This document shows positions 41,333 through 56,300 of a DNA stretch of 64,000 bases, piece by piece. Each line of letters begins with the position of its first letter. The stretch's first letter is position 1. Where the stretch lies: positions 1 to 64,000 of the forward strand of contig JAAEAF010014380.1 in NCBI GenBank assembly GCA_011037195.1, in the 5' to 3' direction. The notes below the pieces were generated by a model. That model did not search any database. It was not told the origin of the DNA and saw only the letters and a list, made by a program, of their open reading frames with translations. The stretch is from Triatoma infestans (Eukaryota > Arthropoda > Insecta > Hemiptera > Reduviidae). Made by a program: the position numbers and the translations under genes.

Positions 41333-44300
41333 AACAAACTGTCTCAAAAATGAAAAGTTGCAGGAATCTCAAATTTGATATTCCGTTTAGGTATTACCAC
41401 CGTATTAGACACGAAGATTTCGGGCAAAATCTATCAACTGGATGTACCACTTTACTGAATGGTCTTTTTCAGTTTTTTTGTAATTTTCTCGAAAACAGCT
41501 CCAACGATTTTCTTTAAATTTAGTACACCAACTACACATACAAAGAGTTACAACTTTTATTTGAAACATTCATTCTCCGGGAAAATTCATTTAAGGGCAC
41601 TTTTGGGGGAGAGGTGGGGTTATGATACCTCTAAAGTGCTTTTCAGTATATTACACACTTCCATCATCTAAATGATATTAATTAGATTAAATGTGTTGTT
41701 GAAATTCCAAGTTTGAAGAAAATTGGTTGACTGGAAGTATAACTTTAGTGATATTTTTTTCAGTTTTTTGTGATTTTTTTCCATAAAAATGCCGACGGTT
41801 TTAAAACTAAAGAATTGTAAGTATGAAAACAATTTGCCATTTCGCAGCAAGAGAAAATCGTGGGAGTGTTTCACAGATATTTTTATGTTGCGAGAAACTA
41901 GATTTTGATTGAAAAAGCTCAAGCGTAGGTTTCAATCTTTATAGTTTCTTTCAATACTTTATGGACTGCGCCACATACGTTTTTAGTATAGTAAAAACTC
42001 CTTGACTAAATATTGTGAATTCCCTGGAGAAATTTTTGTGTGTTTAACATGAATTTTGTTTTGTTCCATCAAATACAAAATGGCGGAACTTGCATTTCCG
42101 CCTAATTTTCTTTTGCTCTTTTTCAACTAAGGAATGAAAGTGCTGAATTTTTCTTCATATCCCACATTAATTGTATGAAACAGTATATATTATATCAGAA
42201 ATAACTTGATTTTTTGCATTTTTTTTTAAGAAATTTTTATTCCACAATTTGATAATTTATAAAATACCTAGGGAGGGAACACCTTAGTAAAAAAAAATTC
42301 TAAACTAGATTTTTCTTAGAAATAATTAGCTATATATATTAGCCAATCACAGAGTAGAAGTGAAGGTGTCAAAAGTGGGCATGGTCCTTATGATAATTTT
42401 AAATTTCTGATTGGCCTAACATATACCCACATTTCACACCTTTAGTTCTGCCGGTGATTGGCTAATTATTTACAGTAATTATTTCTATGAAAAATCGAGC
42501 TTATAATTTTTTTATGTTTTCGCTTCGTATATTATAAATTATCAAATTGTGCAATAAAAATTTCTTATAAAAAATATACAAAATATCAAGTTATATCTAA
42601 CATAATATTCACTGCTTGTAAAATTATGTGAGCTATAGAGAAAAATCTCGGAATTCCATTGTTGAAAATGAAAGCAAAAGAGAACTAGGCAGAAATGCAC
42701 GATCCGCCGTTTTGTATCTGGTCGTTTATACTAATGGAACAAAATATAATTATGTTAAAAACCCACAAAAATTTCTCCAAGGAATTCATAATATTTAGTT
42801 AAAAATATTTTAGCTATACATTATATTAATTTTATGTATGTGGCGCAGTCCACAAAGTATTGAGAGAGTACTATAAAGATTGAAATTCTGAGCTAACTTA
42901 ATCAATAAGTAGTTTCTCGCAATAACTTAAAAAAAGGAATGAAACTAATTATTAGTTCAATTAAACAAATAAATTGTAAAAAGAAGAAGCGTTATATATT
43001 CAAAAAATATAGATTATTCAAAAAACATATTCAAAAAACTACAGATTATGTAACTTGGGGTAAGAGAAAGCCTTGTGTGTGTGTTTCACACCAGATTTTT
43101 TTTTGTGGATATATTTATATGGTTATATTGTTATGCCTTTTTTTAATTTTCTTTTAATCATTTTACATTTATTGCAGTATAATCAATGCCATCATTATCA
43201 TCATAATGTTCAATTTTCTATGTCAATTGAATATTTGCTTTTCTTTTATATTTTCATTGTAGACTTTTATATCATCTCTTGAGAGTGGCATGAGTGGTGC
43301 CGAAACTTCGAGAATAATTATAATAAATTAAAATTATTTAAAGCTAAGTTCTACTTCTACTACTTGAAACAGGTGTCAATGTGAAAGTACGAATCACATA
43401 AAAAATTGGAAGGGGAAATAAGAGTAACTAGTTTACGAAGACTAATAATAAAAGTATCATTTTACCTGCTTTACACTCGACTAAAGGATTGCCGAAAAAA
43501 CCAGGAGGACAGGAACAAGATGGCCGCCTATCTATGGCTCTACACTGTGCGTTCACCCCACATGGCCTGCTCTGAAGACATGGATTGCGACAAATACCGT
43601 CCACACCGCATGACTTGTCACCTGGACACTCGGAATCCGATGTACACATTGAAGCTCTTGCACATGCCACCGTGGGCTCTCCAGCAGTACCTGCCGGACA
43701 TAAGCACACAGGACGATGCTCGGATATTCTACATTCAGCATTTTTACCACAAGGACTGTAATTTTTGCTGCATGGATTCACACATCTCCCATCAATACAA
43801 CTTCGATCAAGTGGACAATCAGTTGGTTTGCTACATCCGCTAACACAATTTCCTTCCTTGCATTGTTGTCCCTGAAAAATTGAAAATATCTTAAAGAGAA
43901 GTAATAAATTGGACATATTTTTTTTTCTTAGGATAATTACGATTTCCTTGATTTAAGTGTAGAATACCCCATTTAACTTCCTTTTTATAGTCTTTAGCTT
44001 AGCTTGAAACCTTACTTTCGATATAACGTCCCATGCATTCGATTTTGTTATTCTTCATGACATTTCAGCGAATGAATTCTTGTTTGAACTACTTTACATG
44101 ATATTCATTTATATCTTTTCTTTAACTTATAGGGATAACGTCAAACCGTTAATTTTTCTTTCCGTGAAATTTTCCAAAGTTGGGTTCTTTTGGATATTTT
44201 AGCAGATTTTATCAAATCCTGTTTTTATTCGATTGCAATCTTCGTTACAACAAAAACGCTATTATTACCATACATGAAAATCTATTCTGGTCAGGTATGA

Positions 44301-47300
44301 ACTTTTGAATAGCATGATCTGCATACAAGTAATATTGTACTATTAACAATGAACTATTAGAACCAATTGATGGTGCTAACTACGGCCTGCTTACCACACA
44401 TTCCCTAATAAACATTACCGTCTGGCAAGTTTTGGCCTCTCATGGGCTGATGTGCCCAAAGTTTATGGACTGTTGCAAATCTTTAGAAGTTCCCGACATC
44501 CTAATATCGCGCTTTCAAAAGTGTGACATGAAGTGATCCCGGTGGTTGCACGGCATAAAACCCTTTACTTTTTAATCGCCAAGTGATCTGAAACTAAAGG
44601 CTCATCTATCCCACAGGGTAAAGTTTGTGACAGATCTTCCAATACTTTACTTCCCACTGATCAAATAATATTGTTTGTGCTATGTCAGTCAGGAAGTAGA
44701 GATTGAGAAATGGAAATATATAATGTTCGGGAAATTTAGTAGGGCATGATTGATGTGTGATTCCAATTCGTCAAAGTTAATTAGCTAAACGTTAAAAAAC
44801 AAAAATGTCTCAAATTTAGTGGCACACGGTTATAGAAATAGATTTGTGTAATTATATTGCTAACCGGTTGGCATTGACTGCTCGTCGTACAGATCTGCGA
44901 ACATAGTCCTCTATTACAGTTATATCCGCAAGGGCAATCCTTTGTTGATGAACATCTCTTAATACAAAGTTCAGTGGACTGGTCACAAGAACATTTTCCG
45001 TCACATTTATTAGGCGGTTTGACGCAAGCACTCAATGGATCTCCGATAGTACCAGCTGAACAAGAGCACTGAACTCCATGATTTACTACAGAACATTCAG
45101 CACACAGTCCGCAAGTGTTTGTGGTCTCACAGGGATCTAAAAAAAAAAAAACAAAAAACAATTATAATTCGACATGAGATTAAAGACTAGTATCAAGGCG
45201 ACCGTATTTGTCAGTTCTAACTAAACTATGGACGAAATCGTGTGAGTGTTTCACATCAGTTTTTTGTTTTATTGCCAACCAATTTTTTATAATTTTTTTT
45301 TTTTGCTCATAAAATATAATTAATTTCTTATATAACTTTCCTCAAATCATACATGTAAACAGCAATAAAATAACAGAACTGTAAATCGTCTATGAATATT
45401 CGCGGAAATAAAAGAAATGAATCTTGTGTGGATTTTTGTTTAATTAATTTGCCTATAACGAAATCTCAAATCGTCTTGTGCTCTTACAGGAAATTGTTGT
45501 GCTTCTGATCGCTAGATGTCCAATGTAATATAATAAATGGTTAAAATGTATAAACAATATATACGCGGCGCAAAATAATTGGTTCTCTAGAAAAAAATGC
45601 CAGATCTTTGAAGCTTGCGTAGCTATTGTCATGCGAATCTCTAGGGGGAAAACTTGAGCCTTCGAACTGATATATCCAGCTTTATACAAAAAAATCGTCA
45701 TAAACATTGTTTAAAAAAAAAAACGGGACGAAGGGTGAAAAATTCGGAACCTGTATGGTTTGACATTTAGACTGAAATGAACATTCGCTAATTTACTAAC
45801 CTCGACATTGTTTGTTGATACATGCTTGATTTTTTGGACAAATAGTATCACTTCTGCAACCTATTTCACAAATCCTGTTTTCACAAATTTGTCCTTGGCC
45901 ACACTTTTCATCATTATTGCATACAGTTTTGCAAATTCCCTTTAAACATCTTTCATCTGATAGACAGTCTTTGTCACTAAAAATTAATAAAATATAAGAT
46001 ATTTTATGGGATAGAAATTGTTTTTGCAACTGAACCAAATTTATGAGAATGTCCTTACATGCTGCAACGTGATATGCACATATTGTCACGACAAATTTTC
46101 CCAGAGAGACAATCAGTATCTTTAATGCATAACTGTAATGGTGGACGACAAGAAATATAAGGATCTCCAACCAGATCCTCCTTACATTGACACTGTTTTT
46201 GGTGATTGTACACTGCGCAGATGGCATTTGTTCCGCAAGCTGTAGGCGAGTCACATTCATCTGTGGTGCAAAAATCACATTGAACATGTTAAATGCAAAA
46301 TGTTACAAATATAATTCAAAATGTTATTATTTTAAATGAATACACTTACTGATGCACTTAGAGTTAACGCAAGCTCTGTCTGCTGGACAAGCAGAATCAG
46401 TGCGACAACCTTGTGTACAAATGAAACCTTGACAAAGTTCTCCAGATCTACAATCATCATCCCTATGACAAACTGGTGTACATACTCCTGCATCGCATCT
46501 TTCATTAGATAAACATCCAGCACTATTGCCACATACTGGCCGGCACAAACCATTCAGGCATAACATGCCTTCGCCATTATTATTACTTGTACAATCTCTG
46601 TTCGTGTTACACTCTAATGGAGGTGCCCTAACGCAGGCTACACTTGCCGATGGTGCAGGTACCAGTCCTTCTTTACATGAACAAACGGCTCTTTGGTTGG
46701 TTACTGTGCACATTGCGTTCGGACCACACAATGAATCCGTACAAGGATTTATGCATTTATTGTTCCGGCAAGATTCACTTGCTGAACAATCATCGTCAGA
46801 ACGACAGCCAAACAAGCACAAGTTTTGCAGACAGATGTGTCCCAAGAAGCAATCGTTGTCAACCCGACAGGTCACTAAAAAAAAGTAAATCCTTTAATTC
46901 CCTTAGACATGTTTTCATTATTTTAAATCATGACTTCACTTTCCTAAATACCAATCATGTAGCAAAAATCTTCAAAGGCAGAATTACGATTTAAAACTGG
47001 GACAGTATATGTTAACAATTAAATTTTTACTTTCTCTTACTATTGTTACATATTATAATCGTGTCAAATTTTCGATATAAGTTTTCACCGGAAATATACG
47101 TTTTAACTTCCCCTGAGTCCGAAAACATGGATATTAGAAAAGTGTGAATATATCAGTGAAAATACGTATGTATGTGAACAGCATAGCGCAAAAATAGAAA
47201 ATTGCATCAAGGTTAGAAAATACCTAAACATGACATTCTGTTCAAATAAAAACTTCATATAAAAGTGATACGTTTGTATCTTCCAGTTAGGCTGCCAAGT

Positions 47301-50300
47301 TTAAAGGAAATCGTTATAGACGCTTTCAAGAAAATTCCCGAAAAACATCAAAAACCAACTCTGCACTTCTGGTTAGCCGATTTTCCTCAAATTTGGAATT
47401 CTAACAATGCTTTTAATGTACGAATATTATATACGTAAGCTTAAACGTTACAGTTCCCCCCAAAACCCTCAAAAAAATTGATTTACCCTGGAAAATGTGT
47501 CAAATAAAATTGATAGGTATATATGTGTGTGTACATAGAATACGAAGTTAAAAGAAAATCGTTGAAGCATTTTTGAGAAACTCGCGAAACGATGGATTTT
47601 GCCCGAAACCTTCGTATCTGATGCATAGTACCTAAACGGAATATCCTGTTTGAGCAATTTTTCACGATTTTCCATGAAATATGCATACTAACTTCACAAA
47701 TAAAAGCCTTTCACTTTTATATGGAAGATTTTTACTTTTTAGAAAAATTTATTTTTTAGGGAAACTAAAGGTTCAGTAAAAATTTCCCGTTTGAAGAAAG
47801 TATGTCAATTAAAATTGCAATAAGTGGAATTAGAGAAAGTTGTCTGATGCCGGTTTTTTTTTTTAAATGAAATTTTATTTTAAATTAAATAAACACTCAC
47901 GTTTGCATGTTCCTTTAAGGCACTTTTCATTCAGAGCACAATCATTATCAACTTTGCATTGTAGCTTGCATATATTATCCTCACAAATACTACTCTCAGG
48001 ACATTCATTATTATTGTAACAGGATGATGGAACTTAAAAATATAAATGGTATAAATTAGTAAAACTCCAAATGTTTAATATATATTAGTGCACATATTAT
48101 GTTATTCCTATATATTAGAAAAAAAAAAAACTAATTATACATACTTCTCACACATTCTATAAGATGATCACCAGTAAAGCCGGGCGGACAAGAACATTGC
48201 TTTATATGATTGGAAATTGAACATAAGGCATTCAATCCACAAACGCTTGGATCTAGGCATGCATTTGTACAATGGCCAAGTAAACATTGTTCATCCAGGC
48301 GACATTCAGTATGCGAATGACACGACGTACGACACAGACCTCCATAACATCGTGTATCATTGGGACAGTCTGTGTTATTTTGACATGGTAAAGGAGAAAG
48401 GTAACAACCAACTGTACCGTCTTTTTCAATCTCTGTATAGCCTGGTTGGCATTGACAAACACCATCATGATCCTTGCCAATACATTCTGAATTTGCTCCG
48501 CATTTCTTTCCCTCGCAAACACCTGCAAGAAGTTGGTAAATTCTCTTCTTTTAGTAAATAAAAAAATAATTTAAAAAAAAAACAGACAAAAGTAGATATT
48601 TTCACACTATTATTGACGAATGGAACGGGTGAGTGTTACATAATTATTGTTTCTGAAACATTTATGTTTAAATCATAATTCTTATGAATTATGCAATATT
48701 ATAAAAACTTATTTATAATAATATAAAGCAGATCGTATAATTACAGCTTCGGTGAAACAAAGTATAAAATGCCATAGCATACCGACAGCTCAGTTAAATG
48801 TTGCGTAAAGCATTACTCATTTTTTTGACTGCTTTATTAAATTATTTTAACAAGGAGGCATTGTGAAAAATATAATTGTGCTTTTGCTTAAATTGATCAC
48901 ATGCAGCAGCAGCATCATTCCTATTTAAATTAATATGGTGGAAACAATCATCTATATAATACCTCTACATTTCGTCAGTGGACCTTCCTGTATGCATGCG
49001 GCAGTTTCGGGACAATCATTATCTGCATTACATTCTATTACTTGTTTGCAACCTTCCTTGTATGGATCTCCTACAGTTCCCAGAGGACACATGCATTTAG
49101 CAGATCCCCGTGAATTGGCACAAGTTGCTCCTGGACCACATGGATTCGATACACAATAATCTAATTGTGAACATCCATCGTATGGATCGCCAGTATATCC
49201 TGGTTGGCAGTAACACACCTAAAAATAAGTGTTGTTAATTGTTTTTGTAATTATTTCCCTTTAAACGCTGGATAGACTGTGGATTATAAGAATATGCAAT
49301 TTATTGTTTGCCATACCTGTTTATGACTTTCTGCAGAACAAAGAGCATTATTGCCACAAGGATTTGATACTAAACAAGAAATTTTGCACATAAAATCATC
49401 ACACATTTTATCATTTGAGCAATCATCATTTGTTTGACATTCAATCTTTGAGCAAGCTACCGCCGGATTACCATGATATCCGGCTTTACATTTACAAACT
49501 GCTCGATGATTTCTAGCAGTGCATTCCGCATTTCTACCGCATATGACATTACTTTCACAAATATTTTCACAGAAGGCCTAAAATATTAAAAAAAGAATCA
49601 TAGTACTAAAGAACATGTTTGTTATTTGATGTAAGTACGATGAATTTCAGTAAATTACCTGGCCTAAAGAGTTTATAGTGCAGTGTTGGTGCTCTTCACA
49701 ATCTCTATCATTAGAACATCTCAGTTCTCTGACACAAATATTATTACTGCAATATTGAAAGTCAGGACATGTACTATTGCTTTGACACGTAGGTTGACAA
49801 ACTTCTGCGATACAAAGCTGATCGGTTATACATTCCCTTGTGCTGCTACAAACAGCTGCAGAACGATTTATAAATTATCATTTCCGGATATTTGAAAATA
49901 TAAAATATATAATGTATTGCAGAAAGCAAAAAAAAGAAGAAGACTTACCTAGACAAATTCCATTATGACATGCAGTACCAGCTTGGCATTGTGAATCAGA
50001 ACTACAGTATTGCAATGGAACACAGCCGAGATGTGGATCTCCGGTAGTGCCTGGCTGACAAGTACAGATGGTATCATGGTCAAGAGTATTGCATTCAGCA
50101 TTCTGCCCACAAACATTTCCTAACTTGCACGGATCTATGCATGCACCAGTTATGCAGGCCTGACCCGAAAGACAATCAGAATTGTCTGCGCATTCCAATT
50201 TCTTACAGTTTACCTATAAGAATGTCGAGAAAAGTTATTCTATATTCATTTTACTACTAAAAGAAGTTTCATTAGAAACAAAAATATGATAAAAAAAAGT

Positions 50301-53300
50301 CTTCAAATTTGTTGACTTTTTAAATTGTTTATCAAAGCTATTGCTTTACAAACTCTACCTTAGGATCGCCTGTAGTTTTTGGAGGGCATGAACAAATAGG
50401 AGCATGATCCACTGATGAACAAATAGCGTTTGATGCACAAGTATCCGGGACAAAGCAAGGATCTCTGCAAGTATTCTCTATACATGATGCGCTTGAAGGA
50501 CAATCAGTATTTGATAGACAATCACCCGGTTTACGACAACCAGTTTCTCCATCGCCTACTAAACCGTTTTCACAGGTGCATTTGTAACTACCAATAGTAT
50601 TTTGGCAACTGAACAACAACAAAAACTCAAATTACTATAATTATATTATGAATAAAACTAGTTAGAACTATTCTTCAGCTCTTGATACTTACACAGCTGT
50701 TGAATGACAAGGATTGTTGTTGACGCATTCATCAATATCAATGCAGAGATTGTTTTCCGATTCATAGCCCGCAAAACAAGAACATATACTTTTATGGTCC
50801 ACAGGAGAACAAATACCTTGTCCGCAGCTCATTTTCTCACAGGGATCTGTAATATATTGCATACCATTTTTATATTATTCAAAGCAATAAAGAAGATATT
50901 AAAAATGAAGATCAAATCGAATATGTTCTGCCGTTGCTCTTCAACACCAAATCAGAAATGATTAATTATATTCATGTAATTTTTTATTGAAGTTTGCAAA
51001 TTTTTAATTTTGTAATATTTAATGTACAGATGATCCCAAACTAACGCGCTAACATAACTGCTACCAGTACGCAATAAATAATACGTCACTACTATTTGAA
51101 TAATTTTAAATTTGGACACAATTTTCTACTTTTTGAGTCTTGTTAATACACTAGTTATAGATTAAACAGATTAATAGAAATTTAATTTATTTCTTGATTA
51201 AAAAGTTAATTCTAAGCACGATGGACTAAAAGATTTTATTTCTGAACTCTGATTCCTCTACAGCTCTTAATCAACTGTGTGGGCCTCGATGATGTTGGCA
51301 ACAGGTGCCCTCATGAACAGAATGTTATGAACACGAATGTTTTTTAAAACGCAAATTCGCAGGGATATGCTGAAGCTTGTAATATGTACTCTGTTGCATC
51401 TGTTTATGATTTCGTACCATATCATTTTTATGTAATACAGGTACGGGATCTCTTATAAAGAGGTTTCCTGTAAAAAGAAATTGTATCCTCCGTCCGCCTG
51501 TTAAGGAAGTCAATTGTATTTCAAAATATGAATTACAGACTCCATGTGAATTAAAAGAATTTTATAGTAAAATACTTTAATAAAATCCTTACGTCATCAA
51601 ATTTTTCTCATTATTGTTTAAAATCTTTTTCTAAAATAACTTTACTAAATCATTTTGCATATTATTAAATCTACTACTTACTTAAACATTTGTGAGAATT
51701 CAAATCACAGCTCTTGTCAGATGGACAGTCATCACTGGTTGTACACTCCACTTTAAAACAACCAAGTAAATGATCATAGGGATCTCCAAGATGGCCCGCC
51801 GGACAGTCACATTGTAAAGCATGATCTTTGACTTGACATAGAGCTGTCGGAGCACAAGGTAGTGAACTGTCTGCACAAGGGTCTGTACACACGTTCTTGA
51901 TACATGAAAGTGTGTCAGCACACTGATTGTCTCTGGTACAATAATTTGGATTGCCACAGCCTGGTTCTGCATACGGATCGCCGACCGTAAGTCCTTCACA
52001 GGTGCATCGAAATGAGCCTGGTGAATTAACACAAGCGGCTGTAGGATGGCATGGAGAAGACAAACATTCATTAATATCTTTACATCCATTTTGACTTTGT
52101 TCAAATCCATCACTGCACCTGTAAACAAAGGGGGCCTTAAGATAAGAATAACTAAAGATAATATAATGCTTTTTACTTTAGCCTTTCCGCAATAAGAACA
52201 AGTATTGCGATCGTATTACGTTTCTGTTTTGGTAGAAAAACAAGTTCTGAACCGAAAAGTAATTTTGGTATCTCTGAGTAAACAATATATAGTTAAATGA
52301 TTACTATTGCATAGGTATGTGCTCTAATAGTCATATGACATATCGATAACTTTAATTGTAATGTCAAGTGCCTTAATTGTTGTATTTACTGTTCACACTC
52401 AAACATAGGCAATAAGAGACAATAGGTAAAATACCGTTTTCTATAATTTTCCTTTACAATAGTTCTTGATAAGCTTTTATAGTGGTTAATTTGCTATAGC
52501 CGTGAAGATGAAATAATACAGTATTCCCAAGTGTCAGCAATTGTGTAAAAAGTTCTCTTTCTTTGCCCAAAAATCTTAAGAATCCTTCCAATAATTATAA
52601 AAATGGTAAAGTTCATCCATAGAAATGTCTATCATATACAGTTCCCAACGATGTTTTATTAACGGCTAAAAAATGAGTTATACTTGAGAAAATTAATTAA
52701 TTGGAAATACCATTTTACAAAAGGATTTCTATAACTTTTCGCGATTTTCACGAGAAGGTTTCAACGATTTTCTATCTTTAAATTTGATATACTTATTAAA
52801 AATAGACAGATAAATTTCTTTTATATTAAATATTTATTGGATAAAATTGATTTTTGGGGGAAAACTTTGATCTATTTACGATTTTAATATATTGTCTAGT
52901 TAATCTTCTATATAATTTTAAGGACAATTAAAGTATCCGAATTTGAAAAAAAAAATGAACTGTAATTTGAGAAAGGAGTAAGAAAAAGTCATATGATGTT
53001 TCAAAAGAGATTATAGTAAAGAACATTGTTCTAAGAGTACCTGCACTGTTTCTCAATGCAAACTTGCATTGGTCCACAATCTGAATCGAGACTGCAGCCC
53101 GGTATACAGATGCTGTTGATACAAACATATCCCTGAATACAGTTACTACCTCCAAAGCAAACGTTGACGCAAAGACCGTCATTGCATCGCTCGCCTTGAG
53201 CGCATTCATGAGTTCCGCTACACGTTTTTGAACAACGGCCTCCAACACATGCATGTCCATCAGGACAATCCTGTAGATTTGCACAAGATTTTGGCGCTCG

Positions 53301-56300
53301 ATTACAATTTTGTTCTGGTATAGGATTGCCAAGGAATCCCTCAGGACAATAACAGACAGAAGTATGATTTTCCACTTTACACAGTGAATTAGTGCCGCAG
53401 GCTCCTTCTATTTCGCATGGATCTAACAGAAAAATGTATTTATATTTATTCCAAATCTTTATAGTTATATATTATAGGTATTATTACAAATATATCTTTG
53501 ATTACTTTGGCATTTATTAGAAATGCAAGCTTCATTATTAAGACATTCTTTATTGCTACGACAGCCTATTACACATCGTCCGTTGACACAAGCTTGAGTT
53601 TCTAAGCATTGACTGTGTCCAATGCAAGGTGTCTGACATCTATTTTGTACGCAACGTTCACCTAACAAGCAATCTTTGGAAGTACGGCACGCAGCTGAAA
53701 TGCAATGGCACGAATTAAATATGTTTTATTACGAAAAAACCTTATTAACATTTAATTGAAATTTCCTTACCTTCACATTGTCCATTAATACAAATATCTC
53801 CAAAACATTCGGCATTACTAGTACATTTTGTTGCCATACGGACACAAGAAGGTTTGGAACCCGTTTTCGCAAGTTGAAATTTTAGTGGACAGGAACATAT
53901 CGGTTTATGTCTAGTTACTGTGCAAAGAGTGTTCACACCGCAGCTTATTTCACAAGGATTAGTGCATCGGCCATTCATGCAAACAGACTGTTCCGGACAA
54001 TCTGAATCTCCATTCGGACAATTACCTTCGGCTTTACAGCCATAAGTAAATGGATCGCCAACTTGGTTGGGTGGACATTTACATATATGACCACCTAACG
54101 AAGGTGCAAGTTCGCAAATAGCGGAAGAATGGCATGGATTTGGTTCACATTCATTTTCTGGTACGCATTCAATGTCGGGTAATGGATTCGGCTTGAAACC
54201 TGGAGGGCATTGGCAAATCGCACGATGAGCTTCTCCAATGCAGATAGAATTTTCCCCACATTTGAAATCATCACACACATCGTAACATGTATGGGAAAGT
54301 CTGTTACATAATTGGTGCTGTGGGCAGTCAGAGTTGTATACACAAGGTACTTGTTTGCAACCGGAAGTATTAGGATCACCAGTATAAGGACCTGGGGGAC
54401 ATTGGCACTGAGCTACATGATTATTCGCCACACAAATTGCATGAGGACCACATTTTAAACTATCACACGCCGGTCTACAGGATTTCGCACCGTTCCTCCC
54501 TTTTACACATTTTTCTGTTTCCATACATTGAACATCCTGTGTGCAAGTGTTTATCAAAGCTGGTATACATCCGTTTCGGTCATTTGGATTACCAGTAAAT
54601 CCAGGCATACATTGGCAGTATCCTTTGTGTGATGACGCAATACATAGTGCATTCTGTGGACATGTAAAATCGGAGCATACAGATATACATTTCAACACGC
54701 CTAATGCATCTTGTCGACAAGATTGTTTTGATTTACAGTCACCATCGTTTGTACAATCGGGAAGCGAAGGTTTTTCACATTCTGATAACACTGGGTTCCA
54801 AACAAAACTATCAGCGCATTTACAAGCAGGCTGGCCTTTTCTATCTTTAGTACACACTTCATTTTTACCGCAGGCAACATTCCAACATGGATCGACACAA
54901 GAATGTAGATCATTGACGTTTACTGCACAGACTAGACCCACCGGACAGTCATTATCAGTTACACATTCTTCTCTTGGAGCCAACTTCTCTGGCTGACAAC
55001 CAACGGTTAAATCACTAGGTATGCCACTGTAACCATCTACACAAATGCATGATGATCGATGATTGTCGGCAATGCAAAGCGCGTTAGGCCCGCACTGGAT
55101 TTTTTTACATGCGTCTAAACATTTTCTTTGGCCTCTACTTTGTTGGAAACATATTTCAGATGGTTTACAGTCTAAATCGTTTAAGCACTGGCCTTGAACC
55201 ATACAGCCATTGGTCAGATCTGAAGGATTTCCTGAGAGCCCTGGCGGACATACACATTTTCCATTCACACAGGCAGCACGAGGTCCACACTTTACTCCTT
55301 CGCATTGGCTCTTACATTTCCCTTTTTTACATGTAAAGCTGGAAAAAATAAAAATAAATTAAACAACAAATTATTTAATGCGCCCATTTTATGCTTCAAT
55401 AATTTATAGGATAATAATACCTGCTAGGACAAGGACTTTTCTCGCTACACACGCATGTCCTTGGGTCTTGACATACTTGCGGTGCTAAAGGCATACAATT
55501 TGCAAAAGGATTACCTATATAACCATCTCTACACTGGCAATCATAACTTCCAAGAGTGTTGATGCACAAAGCATTTTTACCACAAGCTTCTCCAATACAC
55601 TCGTCAATATCTGCAAATAAGTTAAATTTAATATTTTTTAAGTATATTTTAGTCTGATTATATAATATAGTGCAACAATAATAGATATATATGTGATAGG
55701 ACCTAACCTTCACATGAGATGTAAGGATTTCCCCGGTATCCAGCTGAGCAAGAGCATTGAATATTATTAGCTACTACTTGACAAATGGCTCCTTTCCCAC
55801 AAGATAATGGAGAACAAGTGTTTGCTTTTCCTTGGACTGAACATTCTTCATATGGATTACCAGAAGTTCCAGGATTACATATGCAAATATTGCCTTCAGC
55901 CTTGTAAGCGCAGTGAGCATTTGTACCACAGCCAGGGAAGCAAGCAGGCATAGAGATTGCTAAAAAGAGAATATTTAATATTATTATTTAATAAATTTAA
56001 ATCATTCTTAATAAACAAAAGAAAAAAAATCCATCATTCTTACGAGGCATGCAAACAAATTGTGGGTTGCCAATAAACAATGGTAGACAAACGCATTGAT
56101 TCGTTATCTGATCACAAGTGGCACCCAATCCACAGACCACACTGGCACATTTTTCTCGGCATCTGCCAGAAATGCATACTAGTGGAGATGGGCATTGATT
56201 GGTTGGTGAACAAACATCTAATTTACATTCTCCACCTGGAAACGGATTACCCAGACTTCCTTCTGGGCATTTACATGTGGGTCCACTGTTTGTTACTATA

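Larger units (their letters stand above)
40939..43465. other. dpy intron of 2.5 kb made of two elements
   Basis: Between exons 31 and 32. It is composed of a TIR-family copy (41155-41885), a 1-kb palindrome (41887-42926) and the outer end block of the TIR family again (about 43050-43105), so the palindrome may be inserted in or fused to the repeat. Confidence 0.7.
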
